Source of the DNA: Psychrobacillus psychrotolerans
Lineage (GTDB): Bacteria > Bacillota > Bacilli > Bacillales_A > Planococcaceae
DNA: 64,000 nucleotides
Assembly (NCBI RefSeq): GCF_900115805.1
Contig: NZ_FOXU01000010.1
Span: 46,205 to 110,204, forward strand
Direction of reading: 5' to 3'
How positions within the stretch are numbered: the stretch's first letter is position 1; every line of letters starts with the position of its first letter. Below, in pieces: positions 44,250-52,104 of the stretch. The position numbers and the translations under genes were made by a program. The notes under the pieces are model-generated. The model did no database searches. It was not told where the DNA came from and saw only the letters and a list, made by a program, of their open reading frames with translations.

Positions 44250-44527
44250 CCATTCTTGTATTACTTATTTCAATAAAAAAGGCTGTATTTCCATATGTAA
44301 TAAGCAAAACAGTAGTTGTGCAGCGACTAGAAGTTTCGTCCTTAACTTAACGACTCACCATATTGACGTCTTTATTTATTTGTATTTTAACATAAACCTC
44401 CATTTGGTTTGTAACACGAAAATGCCATATGATTACTGAAAAAAGAGGAGCTAGTTGTGACGACTCTACAACCAGTTCCACTTAGGTTCTATATTTCCAA
44501 CATATTTTTCCCCTTAGGCTTATATAG
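44250..44527. other. Gene-free stretch with an imperfect hairpin
   Basis: The only structure I see is GGAGCTAGTTGT (44447-44458) facing ACAACCAGTTCC (44468-44479), 10 of 12 paired. No reading frame with a ribosome site is present. Confidence 0.5.
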
Positions 44528-44734
44528 CTAAATCCAACCTTTATCCAAGAGAAGAAGTAGATAACTACCTGCACAGAGAAAAATTGCTACTTCTGTTAAC
44601 AAAAACATCGAAAATTCAAGGGAAGTAAGCTTTCTTTCTCTTTTCGTTTTTTTAAAATGTCTATAGTAATAGAGAGAACATAGAAGTAGTATTATTGCCG
44701 AGATTTGGAATATATTTTCCAACAGGCTAACCAA
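44528..44734 (-). CDS. Small two-helix membrane protein
   Basis: The 68-residue protein has helices at about 5-24 and 42-64, separated by a basic turn (RHFKKTKRERK). The start is a TTG at 44734 behind GAGGAGATG at a 9-base spacing. There is no family I can name. The 214 bases downstream to 44949 hold only AT-rich DNA. Confidence 0.5.
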   Translation of the reverse strand: MVSLLENIFQISAIILLLCSLYYYRHFKKTKRERKLTSLEFSMFLLTEVAIFLCAGSYLLLLLDKGWI

Positions 44735-44948
44735 AAAATCATCTCCTCACGTTTAGATTGAACTGTTAAGATTTTATGTCTCCATAGAATTTAAAAGAAG
44801 TAGAAATTTTAAAGTGCCAAGGTGGTTAGCTATTTACTTCAATAATATTTCTATTATCAAGTCCCTTTCGTTTACTTTTTAATTTTAATTCGATAGCATT
44901 TGAAAAGAAACGTATTAAACGAGCATTTGTTGAAGGGGAGATATATAG

Positions 44949-45941
44949 ATGAAACTAAGTGTATTAGATCAAGCGCCAGTCACATCTGGCAATACGGCAG
45001 CAGGGGCATTAAAAAAAGCAGAAGAATTGGCTATTTTAGCAGATGAACTAGGCTATCATCGTATGTGGATGGCCGAGCATCATGGAACCGATGCATTTTC
45101 AAGTTCTGCACCGGAAGTAATTGCGGCTCACTTAGCTGCGAAAACCAAAAAATTACGTATCGGTACAGGTGGCGTGATGATGATGCACTACTCACCATTG
45201 AAGTTAGCGGAGGTTTTTAAAACCTTAAGTGCACTTTCTCCAGGTCGTATTGACTTCGGTGTAGGAAGAGCTCCAGGCGGAGATAATCATGCGATGTATG
45301 CTCTTTCGGAAGGTCGTCCTCCATTGGTCAACAATATGTATGAAAAGTTAGCAATTGCCCTGCAACTGATCAATGATGAAGTTCCAGAGGATAGCTTATA
45401 CAACAGAACGATTGCCAGTCCTTCTAAAATCGTATTACCAGAAGCTTGGTTACTTGGCTCCACTGGTAATAGTGCTGTACAGGCTGGAAGAATGGGTCTT
45501 GGCTATTCGTTTGCACAATTTTTCCAAGGTGGTATGACTCCAGCGATATTAGACACATATCGTAATAACTTCACGCCGTCTGCTTTAATGGAGAAGCCAG
45601 AGATTAATGTTACATACCTTGTAACGGCTGCAGAAACCAAGGAAGAGGCTGAATTTGAAGCATTACCTCAGGACATTGCACGTTTGTCTCTTATGAAAGG
45701 GCAAATTCGTTCATTAATGACACCAGAGGCAGCGCAAGATTATCCGCTGACGGAAATGGATCGCATGATGATTCAAGAAAATCGTAAAATTCATCTAGTC
45801 GGTTCTGCAAAAGAGGTAGCAGAGACTTTACAGGAAGAACAAGGTAATTATGGTTTCGATGAAGTCATGATTTGTAGTATTCCGCATTCGCAAGAAAAAC
45901 GTTTAAATGTTTATCGGTTACTTGCAAAAGAATTGATGTAG
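44949..45941 (+). CDS. Luciferase-like (LLM) flavin-dependent oxidoreductase
   Basis: The 330-residue protein belongs to the bacterial luciferase-like monooxygenases of the YwcH/YhbW type, with the start MKLSVLDQAPVTSG, then RMWMAEHHGTDAFSSSAPEVIAAHLA, RIGTGGVMMMHYSPLKLAE and FGVGRAPGGDN. It would use reduced FMN from a partner reductase; the substrate is unknown. GAAGGGGAGA precedes the ATG. It is a single-gene transcript ended by the terminator at 45954. Confidence 0.9.
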   Translation: MKLSVLDQAPVTSGNTAAGALKKAEELAILADELGYHRMWMAEHHGTDAFSSSAPEVIAAHLAAKTKKLRIGTGGVMMMHYSPLKLAEVFKTLSALSPGRIDFGVGRAPGGDNHAMYALSEGRPPLVNNMYEKLAIALQLINDEVPEDSLYNRTIASPSKIVLPEAWLLGSTGNSAVQAGRMGLGYSFAQFFQGGMTPAILDTYRNNFTPSALMEKPEINVTYLVTAAETKEEAEFEALPQDIARLSLMKGQIRSLMTPEAAQDYPLTEMDRMMIQENRKIHLVGSAKEVAETLQEEQGNYGFDEVMICSIPHSQEKRLNVYRLLAKELM

Positions 45942-45953
45942 ATAATAAAGATT

Positions 45954-45983
45954 AGACACGTTCATTATGAGCGTGTCTTTTTA
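45954..45983 (+). terminator. Terminator after the LLM oxidoreductase
   Basis: AGACACG (45954-45960) pairs with CGTGTCT (45972-45978), with TCA/TGA inside, followed by T5. Confidence 0.9.
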
Positions 45984-45998
45984 TTAGGAAATCTGTGA

Positions 45999-46124
45999 TA
46001 ATCGATCGATGATGTCTAATAATCGATTGATGGAATCAAATAATCGATCGACGAATACCGTTAATCGATCAATAGAAACCGATAATCGATCAATCACCTT
46101 CCATAATCGCTCCATCATTGTTAT
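45999..46124. repeat. Six-unit direct repeat with a 21-bp period
   Basis: Units begin at 45999, 46020, 46041, 46062, 46083 and 46104, exactly 21 bp apart. Each starts TAATCG; units 1-5 continue AT(C/T)(G/A)A and the sixth reads TAATCGCTCCATC. The other half of each unit varies. The array lies between the terminator at 45954 and the LexA-controlled promoter at 46169. It encodes no obvious protein. Confidence 0.9.
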
Positions 46125-46168
46125 GTACACTTTTGAAGATCATTTTTTCAGCGGCCATTAATTCCCAC

Positions 46169-46197
46169 TTGAAATAAGAACAAATGTTCTATATGAT
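46169..46197 (+). promoter_or_regulatory. Sigma-A promoter with LexA (DinR) box
   Basis: TTGAAA at 46169-46174 and TATGAT at 46192-46197 are 17 bp apart. GAAC-AAAT-GTTC at 46178-46189 in the spacer matches the Gram-positive SOS box GAAC-N4-GTTC exactly in both arms. LexA bound there would block polymerase, so the gene should be induced by DNA damage. Confidence 0.75.
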
Positions 46198-46222
46198 AAG
46201 TAAAAAAGAGAGATGTGATAAC

Positions 46223-46594
46223 ATGGCTAACTTTGAAGAAGATTGGAACCAATTGGATTTATCTCGATTGCAGGATCGTGGGTCGAAAAAGTGGGTAGCA
46301 ATGATGTTGCCAGAGCATGTGAAGATGCTTCGAGAATATGGAGAAGAGATAAAAAAAGAGCCTCGCCCAGATTTAAATGAGTTTGACTATGAAGTTATTC
46401 ATGATCAAATCGCACTCGCAATGCAACGAAACGTCGAAATCAAAATAAAACGGTGGAAAGAGGGAGAGTTTATCTATAACCGCGGTACGATCCAATGGAT
46501 TGATTTGAGAAAGCGAACAATTGAAATAGAGGATCCTTTTCGCTCGTTTGAACTATCAATTGACGAAATCGTAGACGTCACCTTATCGGAATAG
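46223..46594 (+). CDS. YolD-like protein
   Basis: The 123-residue protein fits the YolD-like family: LSRLQDRGSKKWVAMMLPEHVKMLREY near the N-terminus, then a beta-rich part (RNVEIKIKRWKEGEF, GTIQWIDLRKRTIEIED). YolD-like genes usually lie beside a Y-family DNA polymerase of the UvrX type and are SOS-induced; here no polymerase is adjacent. The ATG at 46223 is chosen because the promoter and LexA box end at 46197; an ATG at 46184 lies inside the box. Confidence 0.82.
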   Translation: MANFEEDWNQLDLSRLQDRGSKKWVAMMLPEHVKMLREYGEEIKKEPRPDLNEFDYEVIHDQIALAMQRNVEIKIKRWKEGEFIYNRGTIQWIDLRKRTIEIEDPFRSFELSIDEIVDVTLSE

Positions 46595-46607
46595 TAATTA
46601 CGAATGG

Positions 46608-46640
46608 CATCATCCTTTATACATGGATGATGTTTTATTT
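46608..46640 (+). terminator. Terminator after the YolD-like gene
   Basis: CATCATCC (46608-46615) pairs with GGATGATG (46625-46632), followed by TTTTATTT. Confidence 0.82.
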
Positions 46641-46721
46641 ATGAATAAATAAAAGAAGGATTTGAACCAGGAGATGTAGAAAGTAATCCAAAAGACTTAA
46701 AGTAAGTGAAAGGAGAATAAA

Positions 46722-47420
46722 ATGATAAAAGCAGTTCTGTTCGATTTAGATGGTACTTTACTCAATAGAGATGAGTCATTAAAGTTGTTTGCAGATAAGC
46801 AATACGATAGATTTAGTCACCTCATAGGTCCTATTACAAAAGATGTGTACACAGCAAGGCTTATACAATTAGACAGTCGAGGATATGTTTGGAAGGACAA
46901 AGTATATAGCCAATTAGCAGAGGAATTTGGAATTACCAAAATTACTTGGCAAGAACTACTGGAAGATTATTTGAGTGAATTTAAGTATTGTTGTGTACCC
47001 TTTGATAACCTTTTATTAATGCTAGAGAAATTGAAGGAGAGAAAGATGTTAATAGGGATGATTACGAATGGATTCGGTCAGTTTCAAATGGACAATATAA
47101 TGGCTTTAGGAATAGAAGATTATTTCCAAACAATTTTAATTTCTGAATGGGAGGATGTTAAAAAGCCAGATCCCCAAATATTTTTACGGGCTGCCGACAA
47201 ACTTGGGCTCCAACCAAACGAATGCGTATTTATCGGTGACCATCCAGATAATGATATGCGAGCGGCTAAACATGTAGGGATGAAGGGTATTTGGAAGAAA
47301 GATATGCAATGGAAGGATGTGGATGTTCAAGCAGAGTATGTTGTAGATAGTCTAATGGAAATCCCAACTATAATCGATGAGTTGGTGGGAGGTAAAAACG
47401 GAAAATTGTCCGTTTTGTAA
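46722..47420 (+). CDS. HAD-superfamily hydrolase
   Basis: The 232-residue protein has the four HAD motifs: FDLDGTLLNRDE (nucleophile Asp8 and Asp10), MITNG (Ser/Thr motif), Lys in KKPDPQIF and GDHPDNDM (metal Asp). The cap is helical, as in phosphoglycolate phosphatase-like members. Substrate is unknown. AAAGGAG precedes the ATG. Confidence 0.9.
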   Translation: MIKAVLFDLDGTLLNRDESLKLFADKQYDRFSHLIGPITKDVYTARLIQLDSRGYVWKDKVYSQLAEEFGITKITWQELLEDYLSEFKYCCVPFDNLLLMLEKLKERKMLIGMITNGFGQFQMDNIMALGIEDYFQTILISEWEDVKKPDPQIFLRAADKLGLQPNECVFIGDHPDNDMRAAKHVGMKGIWKKDMQWKDVDVQAEYVVDSLMEIPTIIDELVGGKNGKLSVL

Positions 47421-47719
47421 TCCTTATAAAGATTAAAACAGAATATTGTATTTGGAAATGAAACTAGCTATTTTTTCAGTGGAAAAACGAGCCAGATATA
47501 TTAATGGGCTGTGGTGTCATAGTTCCGATAACACATCATAAAAATGTATTTGAACTGAGGAAATAATGGAACGATACATATGAATTGCTTTTAATGGCAA
47601 AAGAGTACCTTGATGATTTGCATCTGCCAGGTGGGATTGCCATCTACATATAATACCGAGATGTATAATGATAAGCCTTTAGCTGGAAAGGTCAAATAAA
47701 GTTTAAGGGAGGGAAGGAG
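47421..47719. pseudogene. Decayed coding fragment
   Basis: No intact gene is present. The frame 47567-47653 reads WNDTYELLLMAKEYLDDLHL and then PGGIAIYI before TAA; it looks coding but begins right after a stop (47564-47566) and has no start of its own. An ATG at 47459 opens 27 codons in another frame. Together they suggest the remains of a disrupted gene of unknown family. Confidence 0.35.
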
Positions 47720-48781
47720 ATGAGAAAGCAAGTAATAATCTTGCTCATATTAGCTAGTATTTGTATAAAACCAACCTCTATCTTTGCAAATGGCACGAGT
47801 TATTTTGAAGAGCCTACCACTCCTACTGGACATGTCTTACCACTGGAGGAAAGTGTGATCAGTATAGAGGGTGAAAAATTATATATAGAAATTGAACAAG
47901 AAGGAGAAGTATCCCCCTATCAAATGATGTTTGCAAATATTCGAGTAATATATGAAATGGAAAACAAAACGGAAGAAGATCTTCTAGTACCTATAGCATT
48001 CCCACAGCCAGGTGTGTCAAGCGAATGGAGTGTAGACTTAGATGGAACGGATATCTCTATAACCGGTAATGCTCCTTTTTACCCAGAAGAATTAATAGGG
48101 AATAAACCACACAGGGAATGGATCGATCCAAGAACAGGGCAAACATATTCCTTTAGAGGGTATGATCTAATAGGAGCATCCGGTAAATTAGGAGCAAAAA
48201 CATTTAATATCACTTTGAATGCAAAGAGCAGACATACGTTAACTATTGAATACAAAGCAGATTTAGGTATAGATGAGAGAGCCAATCTCCATCCTATTTA
48301 CCGCTTAGATTACCTACTGCATCCAGCGTCCTATTGGAGTGAATTTAAAAACTTAGACATAGAAGTTAAAGTTCCAAAAAGGGCTAGTGTCTATGTCAAT
48401 TTACCATTACAAAAAGAAGGTAATACGTATGTAGGGGCGTTTGATACACTTCCTGAAGGAAATCTCGTAGTATTCCTATCTCCGCATTCTGGTTTACTGT
48501 TTAACCTTTTTACTTCTAGAAGTGTAGCTCTACTTGCACTTGTTATAATGCTACCCATTTATTATGTGATAATCCGGTTAATGAAGCGAACTTCCCTAAA
48601 ACATCAAAAGGGCATATCACTAATTATTTTGGGGGTATTTGCTTTAGCAGGTTTGGATATCGTAAGACATAAAATACTAGGATACCCAATAACTATAGTT
48701 CAATATATCCTTTACATCATATGCTTATTAATTTTATGGTGGATGTGGAGTCGAGTATTTAGAAAGAATGGAAAGTTATAG
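47720..48781 (+). CDS. Secreted/membrane protein of unknown function
   Basis: The 353-residue protein has a signal peptide (about 1-23, cut near SIFA-NG), an extracellular domain of about 240 residues rich in beta strands (IEGEKLYIEIEQEGEVSPYQMMFANIRVIYEMENKTEEDLLVPIAFPQP), and three C-terminal membrane helices (about 263-284, 292-309 and 324-346). I do not know the family; the layout is that of an envelope sensor or stress protein. AAGGGAGGGAAGGAG precedes the ATG. Confidence 0.7.
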   Translation: MRKQVIILLILASICIKPTSIFANGTSYFEEPTTPTGHVLPLEESVISIEGEKLYIEIEQEGEVSPYQMMFANIRVIYEMENKTEEDLLVPIAFPQPGVSSEWSVDLDGTDISITGNAPFYPEELIGNKPHREWIDPRTGQTYSFRGYDLIGASGKLGAKTFNITLNAKSRHTLTIEYKADLGIDERANLHPIYRLDYLLHPASYWSEFKNLDIEVKVPKRASVYVNLPLQKEGNTYVGAFDTLPEGNLVVFLSPHSGLLFNLFTSRSVALLALVIMLPIYYVIIRLMKRTSLKHQKGISLIILGVFALAGLDIVRHKILGYPITIVQYILYIICLLILWWMWSRVFRKNGKL

Positions 48782-48893
48782 AGAAATAATAACGACTGAT
48801 TGTATAAGTATAATCCGCAAGTTAACACATGATTTTAATGTTGAACTACTTGAAGATTCTTCACAAGGAAAAGTGATATTAAGAATTACGTAG
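48768..48893 (+). CDS. Possible 41-residue protein
   Basis: An ATG at 48768, inside the end of the preceding gene, opens 41 codons ending TAG 48891-48893. The product contains IIRKLTHDFNVELLEDSS and then QGKVILRIT, which looks like real protein or the tail of a lost gene. Only AGAAAG precedes it as a ribosome site. Confidence 0.3.
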   Translation: MESYREIITTDCISIIRKLTHDFNVELLEDSSQGKVILRIT

Positions 48894-48915
48894 AAATACA
48901 AGAGTAGGTGAAGAA

Positions 48916-49479
48916 ATGCAGTTTTCAAAGTTAGTTATAGAAACGGAAAGGTTCATCATACGTCCTTTTCAAAAAGAGGATTATAGTAATTGGTACGAGC
49001 AGTTTGACAACAGAATGCCCTCACAATATACATATGATGATGGTCGCCCTTTAAATATGCCTACTTCTACTGAAGAATGGTTTGTTGAATGGATTGAAGG
49101 CTTTAATGAATTAGCTAAAAAAGATGAAATGTACATTCTTGGGATATTCCGTAAAGAAGATGGAGTAAACGTTGGAAAAGTTGAACTTATAACTATTTTA
49201 CGAATGGATTACCAGTGGGCCATGATGGGTTACTCCATTCACAATCAGTATTGGAACAATGGGTATGGTTTGGAAAGTGTATTAGCAGCTACTGAAGCTT
49301 TCTTTTCCACTTTGAATTTTCACCGAATTGAATTACATATTAATATCGATAATTATCCCTCGATACGTCTCGCTGAAAAAGCTGGATTTATCTTTGAATG
49401 TGAAAGAAAAGAGTTTTCGCTAGAGAATGATCAGTGGACTGACTTTTTGATTTACTATAAAAATCATAAAATAGAATGA
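48916..49479 (+). CDS. GNAT acetyltransferase, RimJ/RimL type
   Basis: The 187-residue protein starts IETERFIIRPFQKEDYSNWYEQF and has MMGYSIHNQYWNNGYGLESVLAATEAFF (acetyl-CoA motif) and FHRIELHINIDNYPSIRLAEKAGFIFE, the pattern of the RimJ/RimL/spermidine acetyltransferase group. AGTAGGTGAAG precedes the ATG. Acceptor is unknown. Confidence 0.88.
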   Translation: MQFSKLVIETERFIIRPFQKEDYSNWYEQFDNRMPSQYTYDDGRPLNMPTSTEEWFVEWIEGFNELAKKDEMYILGIFRKEDGVNVGKVELITILRMDYQWAMMGYSIHNQYWNNGYGLESVLAATEAFFSTLNFHRIELHINIDNYPSIRLAEKAGFIFECERKEFSLENDQWTDFLIYYKNHKIE

Positions 49480-49499
49480 TATAAACAAAAATTGTACAT

Positions 49500-49533
49500 A
49501 AATAACCAGGTTCATTGAACTTGGTTATTTATT
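49500..49533 (+). terminator. Terminator after the RimJ-like gene
   Basis: AAATAACCA-GGTTC (49500-49513) pairs with GAAC-TTGGTTATTT (49517-49530), followed by a short T-rich tract. Confidence 0.8.
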
Positions 49534-49673
49534 TAATATCAACGTATTATTAGTGAACAAAATACAGGAGAAGCAGGATAAATTCAATTTCTTTTCCTTT
49601 TTTAAAATATTTGTGCGTCCTAAGTAGCCTCACCGTCGCCTAAAAGGTAGGAACAATTAAAGGGGGTTTACGC

Positions 49674-50228
49674 TTGGAACAGAAAACACTGATATCACGG
49701 ATTCAGAAAGGGGAGGACGAAGCTTTTGCTGAACTAGTCACTCCTTTGATTGAGAAGGGTTACAGGACCAGTTTCGGTATCCTGAAGTCGAAGGAACAGG
49801 CAGAAGAAGTTGTCCAAAATGCTTTGGTTGAGGCATATCGAAATATCATGAGTGGAAAAGAAATTACTTATTTCAACACCTGGTTTTATAAACTGGTTTC
49901 TCACCGATCCATCGACGCTTGGAGAAAGAATGAACGCTTGAAAGAATCCCCGCTTGAAGTCGAAGTGGTAACGGACAAGTATAGCGTGATGGAATGTCTA
50001 CTAAAAGAGGAAACCGAAAACGAGATTAAAAAGGGCATATCATCCCTCGATAACAGTGACTACAAAATCGTACTCATCCTTTACTATTACCAAGAGCAAG
50101 CAATCCAAGAAATATCAGAAATGCTGGGACTGAAAAGCTCTACGGTCAAATCCCATCTTCGCCGGGCAAGGAATGCTCTGAAAAAAAGGTTGATCGAAAA
50201 TCAGTTTATAGGGGTGAATACACAATGA
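49674..50228 (+). CDS. ECF-type RNA polymerase sigma factor
   Basis: The 184-residue sigma-70 family protein has region 2 (about 8-75, SKEQAEEVVQNALVEAYRNI, FNTWFYKLVSHRSIDAWRK) and region 4 with an HTH (about 118-172, YYYQEQAIQEISEMLGLKSSTVKSHLRRARNALKKRL). The TTG at 49674 follows AAAGGGGG. The next gene starts inside the stop (ATGA), so sigma and its partner are cotranslated. I found no clear ECF promoter upstream. Confidence 0.92.
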   Translation: MEQKTLISRIQKGEDEAFAELVTPLIEKGYRTSFGILKSKEQAEEVVQNALVEAYRNIMSGKEITYFNTWFYKLVSHRSIDAWRKNERLKESPLEVEVVTDKYSVMECLLKEETENEIKKGISSLDNSDYKIVLILYYYQEQAIQEISEMLGLKSSTVKSHLRRARNALKKRLIENQFIGVNTQ

Positions 50229-51265
50229 AAATCGATGAATCCGTGAAGAAAGAAATTCAAGAAGAGATGGATAAAATCCAGACACCACCTTCCTTATACG
50301 AATTTGCTAAAAATATTAGCAAAGAGTCGAAAAATAGAACAGACGTTGAAAAGTCAACAGGAAGAAAAAGAGAAAGGAGAAAACTGCATTTTGTAGTAGC
50401 TGCTGTTATCAGTTTTGTAGTCCTAACAGGTTCCGCATTCCTTAGTCCAACCATGGCGGAAGTAGTATCGAAAATTCCGTATTTAGGGCAAATATTTTAT
50501 AAACCTATTCAAGAAGTAATCTGGGAAGATTTGGCGAAAGAAGGGTATCAACTATCAGCTATTGGCATAGGGAAATGGGAACAGAAGCCATACTTTGACA
50601 TAGAGCTGAATGAAACGGAAGAATACGTCAAGCAAGAAGAGGGCAAAGTTATAAATCTTTTGAATGAAATTTTGGATAAAAGGGGATATGACAACTACGA
50701 GTTAATGGTTTCTGCCAAGAATGAGAATGAGGTGTCATCCGTTCAAAAAGAGATAGACAAACAAAGGGAGGAACTGGGTGAGAAGTTGATGTCAGACTTG
50801 GAGGGAGCAGGATATCCGATTATGAATGTTAACACATACGGCCCTGTAGTTAGTGTGTACATCCCAATAGCTGATGAAGCTAAGAAAGTAGAAATCTACA
50901 AGGCGGCGATTGAACTATTAAAAGCAAACGAAACACCAAAACAGGTACAAGTTATAACTCGAGACCTTTCAGAAGAGGAAATCGAGAGTCGATGGATGCC
51001 CGTTATGAGTAGCATAGAAGAAGAACTCTTTCTAAAAAAAGAATATGAGGTAGCTGACATTAGATATTCTTACAATCCTGAAAAAGTATCTATTACCATC
51101 ATGACGAATATGAAATCCTCGGATCTAGAGACTAAAGAGACGGTAACCAAAATCCGAAAAGAAATTACTGATTTCCTAAATAGCGAAGAAGTAAAAACAA
51201 AGACAGAGAATCATAAATTTGAGTTAATTATCCAAGACAAAAACGGCGATGATTTTCTGTTTTAA
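50225..51265 (+). CDS. DUF4030-type membrane protein, candidate anti-sigma factor
   Basis: The 346-residue protein has a cytoplasmic N-terminal part (1-52), one membrane helix (about 54-73) and a large extracellular domain, the usual plan of anti-sigma factors. MAEVVSKIPYLGQIFYKPIQEVIWEDLAKEGYQLSAIGIG is like the DUF4179/DUF4030 proteins found beside ECF sigma genes in Bacillus. No zinc-binding HxxxCxxC is present. It overlaps the sigma gene by 4 bp. That it binds the sigma factor is inferred. Confidence 0.8.
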   Translation: MKIDESVKKEIQEEMDKIQTPPSLYEFAKNISKESKNRTDVEKSTGRKRERRKLHFVVAAVISFVVLTGSAFLSPTMAEVVSKIPYLGQIFYKPIQEVIWEDLAKEGYQLSAIGIGKWEQKPYFDIELNETEEYVKQEEGKVINLLNEILDKRGYDNYELMVSAKNENEVSSVQKEIDKQREELGEKLMSDLEGAGYPIMNVNTYGPVVSVYIPIADEAKKVEIYKAAIELLKANETPKQVQVITRDLSEEEIESRWMPVMSSIEEELFLKKEYEVADIRYSYNPEKVSITIMTNMKSSDLETKETVTKIRKEITDFLNSEEVKTKTENHKFELIIQDKNGDDFLF

Positions 51266-51404
51266 CGAATCACACAAGCTGTAGCTACAGACACTAATGT
51301 TTTCTTAAAGGGAAATTTTGTTATTCAAATGCTATTCTCTTACCTTAGCTTGCTATGTTTCAAAGTAATTAAAATAAATGACGATAAATCGAGGGGATGA
51401 TTTT

Positions 51405-51950
51405 ATGGGATTTCCTGAGTTAGAAACGAATCGACTGAATTTAGTTCAAGTAAGAGAGGAACATACAGAAAGCTTTTTCGAAATTATGTCAAAAGATGAA
51501 GTGACTAAATATTACGGTATGGATAGCTTGAAAAGTATAGAAGATGCTAGAAAAATAGTAGAGTCCTTCCAAAGCACATATGAATGTAAAAGTGGTATCA
51601 GGTGGGGCATTGTATTAAAAGATACAGGTGATTTTGTAGGCACATTAGGTTTAAACAACCTGAGCACTTATAGTAAGAAAGCTGAGATTGGGTTTGAATT
51701 GCACCCTTCTCATTGGAATAATGGAATTACCTCCGAAGCAGTAAAAGAAGTTTTAAGATACTCGTTTGAATATTTGGAGCTGATCAGGATTGGTGCAGTG
51801 ACTTATCCGCAAAATGAGCCATCTATACAATTATTAAAGCGTTTAGGTTTTACTAAGGAAGGTCTGTTGAGGGGATACCTCTATCAGAATAATCAATCAC
51901 ACGATGCTTTCATTTTTTCATTGTTAAGAACTGAATGGACAAAAATATAA
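51405..51950 (+). CDS. GNAT acetyltransferase, RimJ/RimL type
   Basis: The 181-residue protein starts LETNRLNLVQVREEHTESFFEIMS and has AEIGFELHPSHWNNGITSEAVKEVLRYSF (acetyl-CoA motif) and RIGAVTYPQNEPSIQLLKRLGFTKEGLLRGYL, typical of YdaF-like ribosomal-protein or small-molecule acetylases. GAGGGG at 51391-51396 sets the start at ATG 51405. Confidence 0.88.
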   Translation: MGFPELETNRLNLVQVREEHTESFFEIMSKDEVTKYYGMDSLKSIEDARKIVESFQSTYECKSGIRWGIVLKDTGDFVGTLGLNNLSTYSKKAEIGFELHPSHWNNGITSEAVKEVLRYSFEYLELIRIGAVTYPQNEPSIQLLKRLGFTKEGLLRGYLYQNNQSHDAFIFSLLRTEWTKI

Positions 51951-51998
51951 TGAAGGTAAAGGGGACTATTATTAAATAGTCGAATATCGAAATAGTTA

Positions 51999-52031
51999 TG
52001 GCTTAGTTCTCCTTGGGAAAGAACTAAGCCA
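51999..52031. terminator. Hairpin between convergent genes
   Basis: TGGCTTAGTTCT (51999-52010) pairs perfectly with AGAACTAAGCCA (52020-52031). It lacks a T-run on either strand, so it may act as a weak terminator or a 3'-end block. Confidence 0.6.
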
Positions 52032-52104
52032 TTCCTAATTAGAATGTTCTATTGAATTTTGTACTACTGAATGGGACGAGGTAAAGAATTCCATCGTGTT
52101 TTTC

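Noticed and set aside
45999..46124. CRISPR array
   Set aside because: The conserved part is only about 9 bp and the period is 21 bp; CRISPR repeats are 23-50 bp with spacers of similar length, and no cas gene is near.
49600..49673. ECF self-promoter before the sigma gene
   Set aside because: CGTC words occur at 49616 and 49633, but no AAC-containing -35 element lies at the needed distance.
51999..52031. Strong intrinsic terminator
   Set aside because: The 12-bp stem is perfect but no T-run follows on either strand, so only a weak role is claimed.
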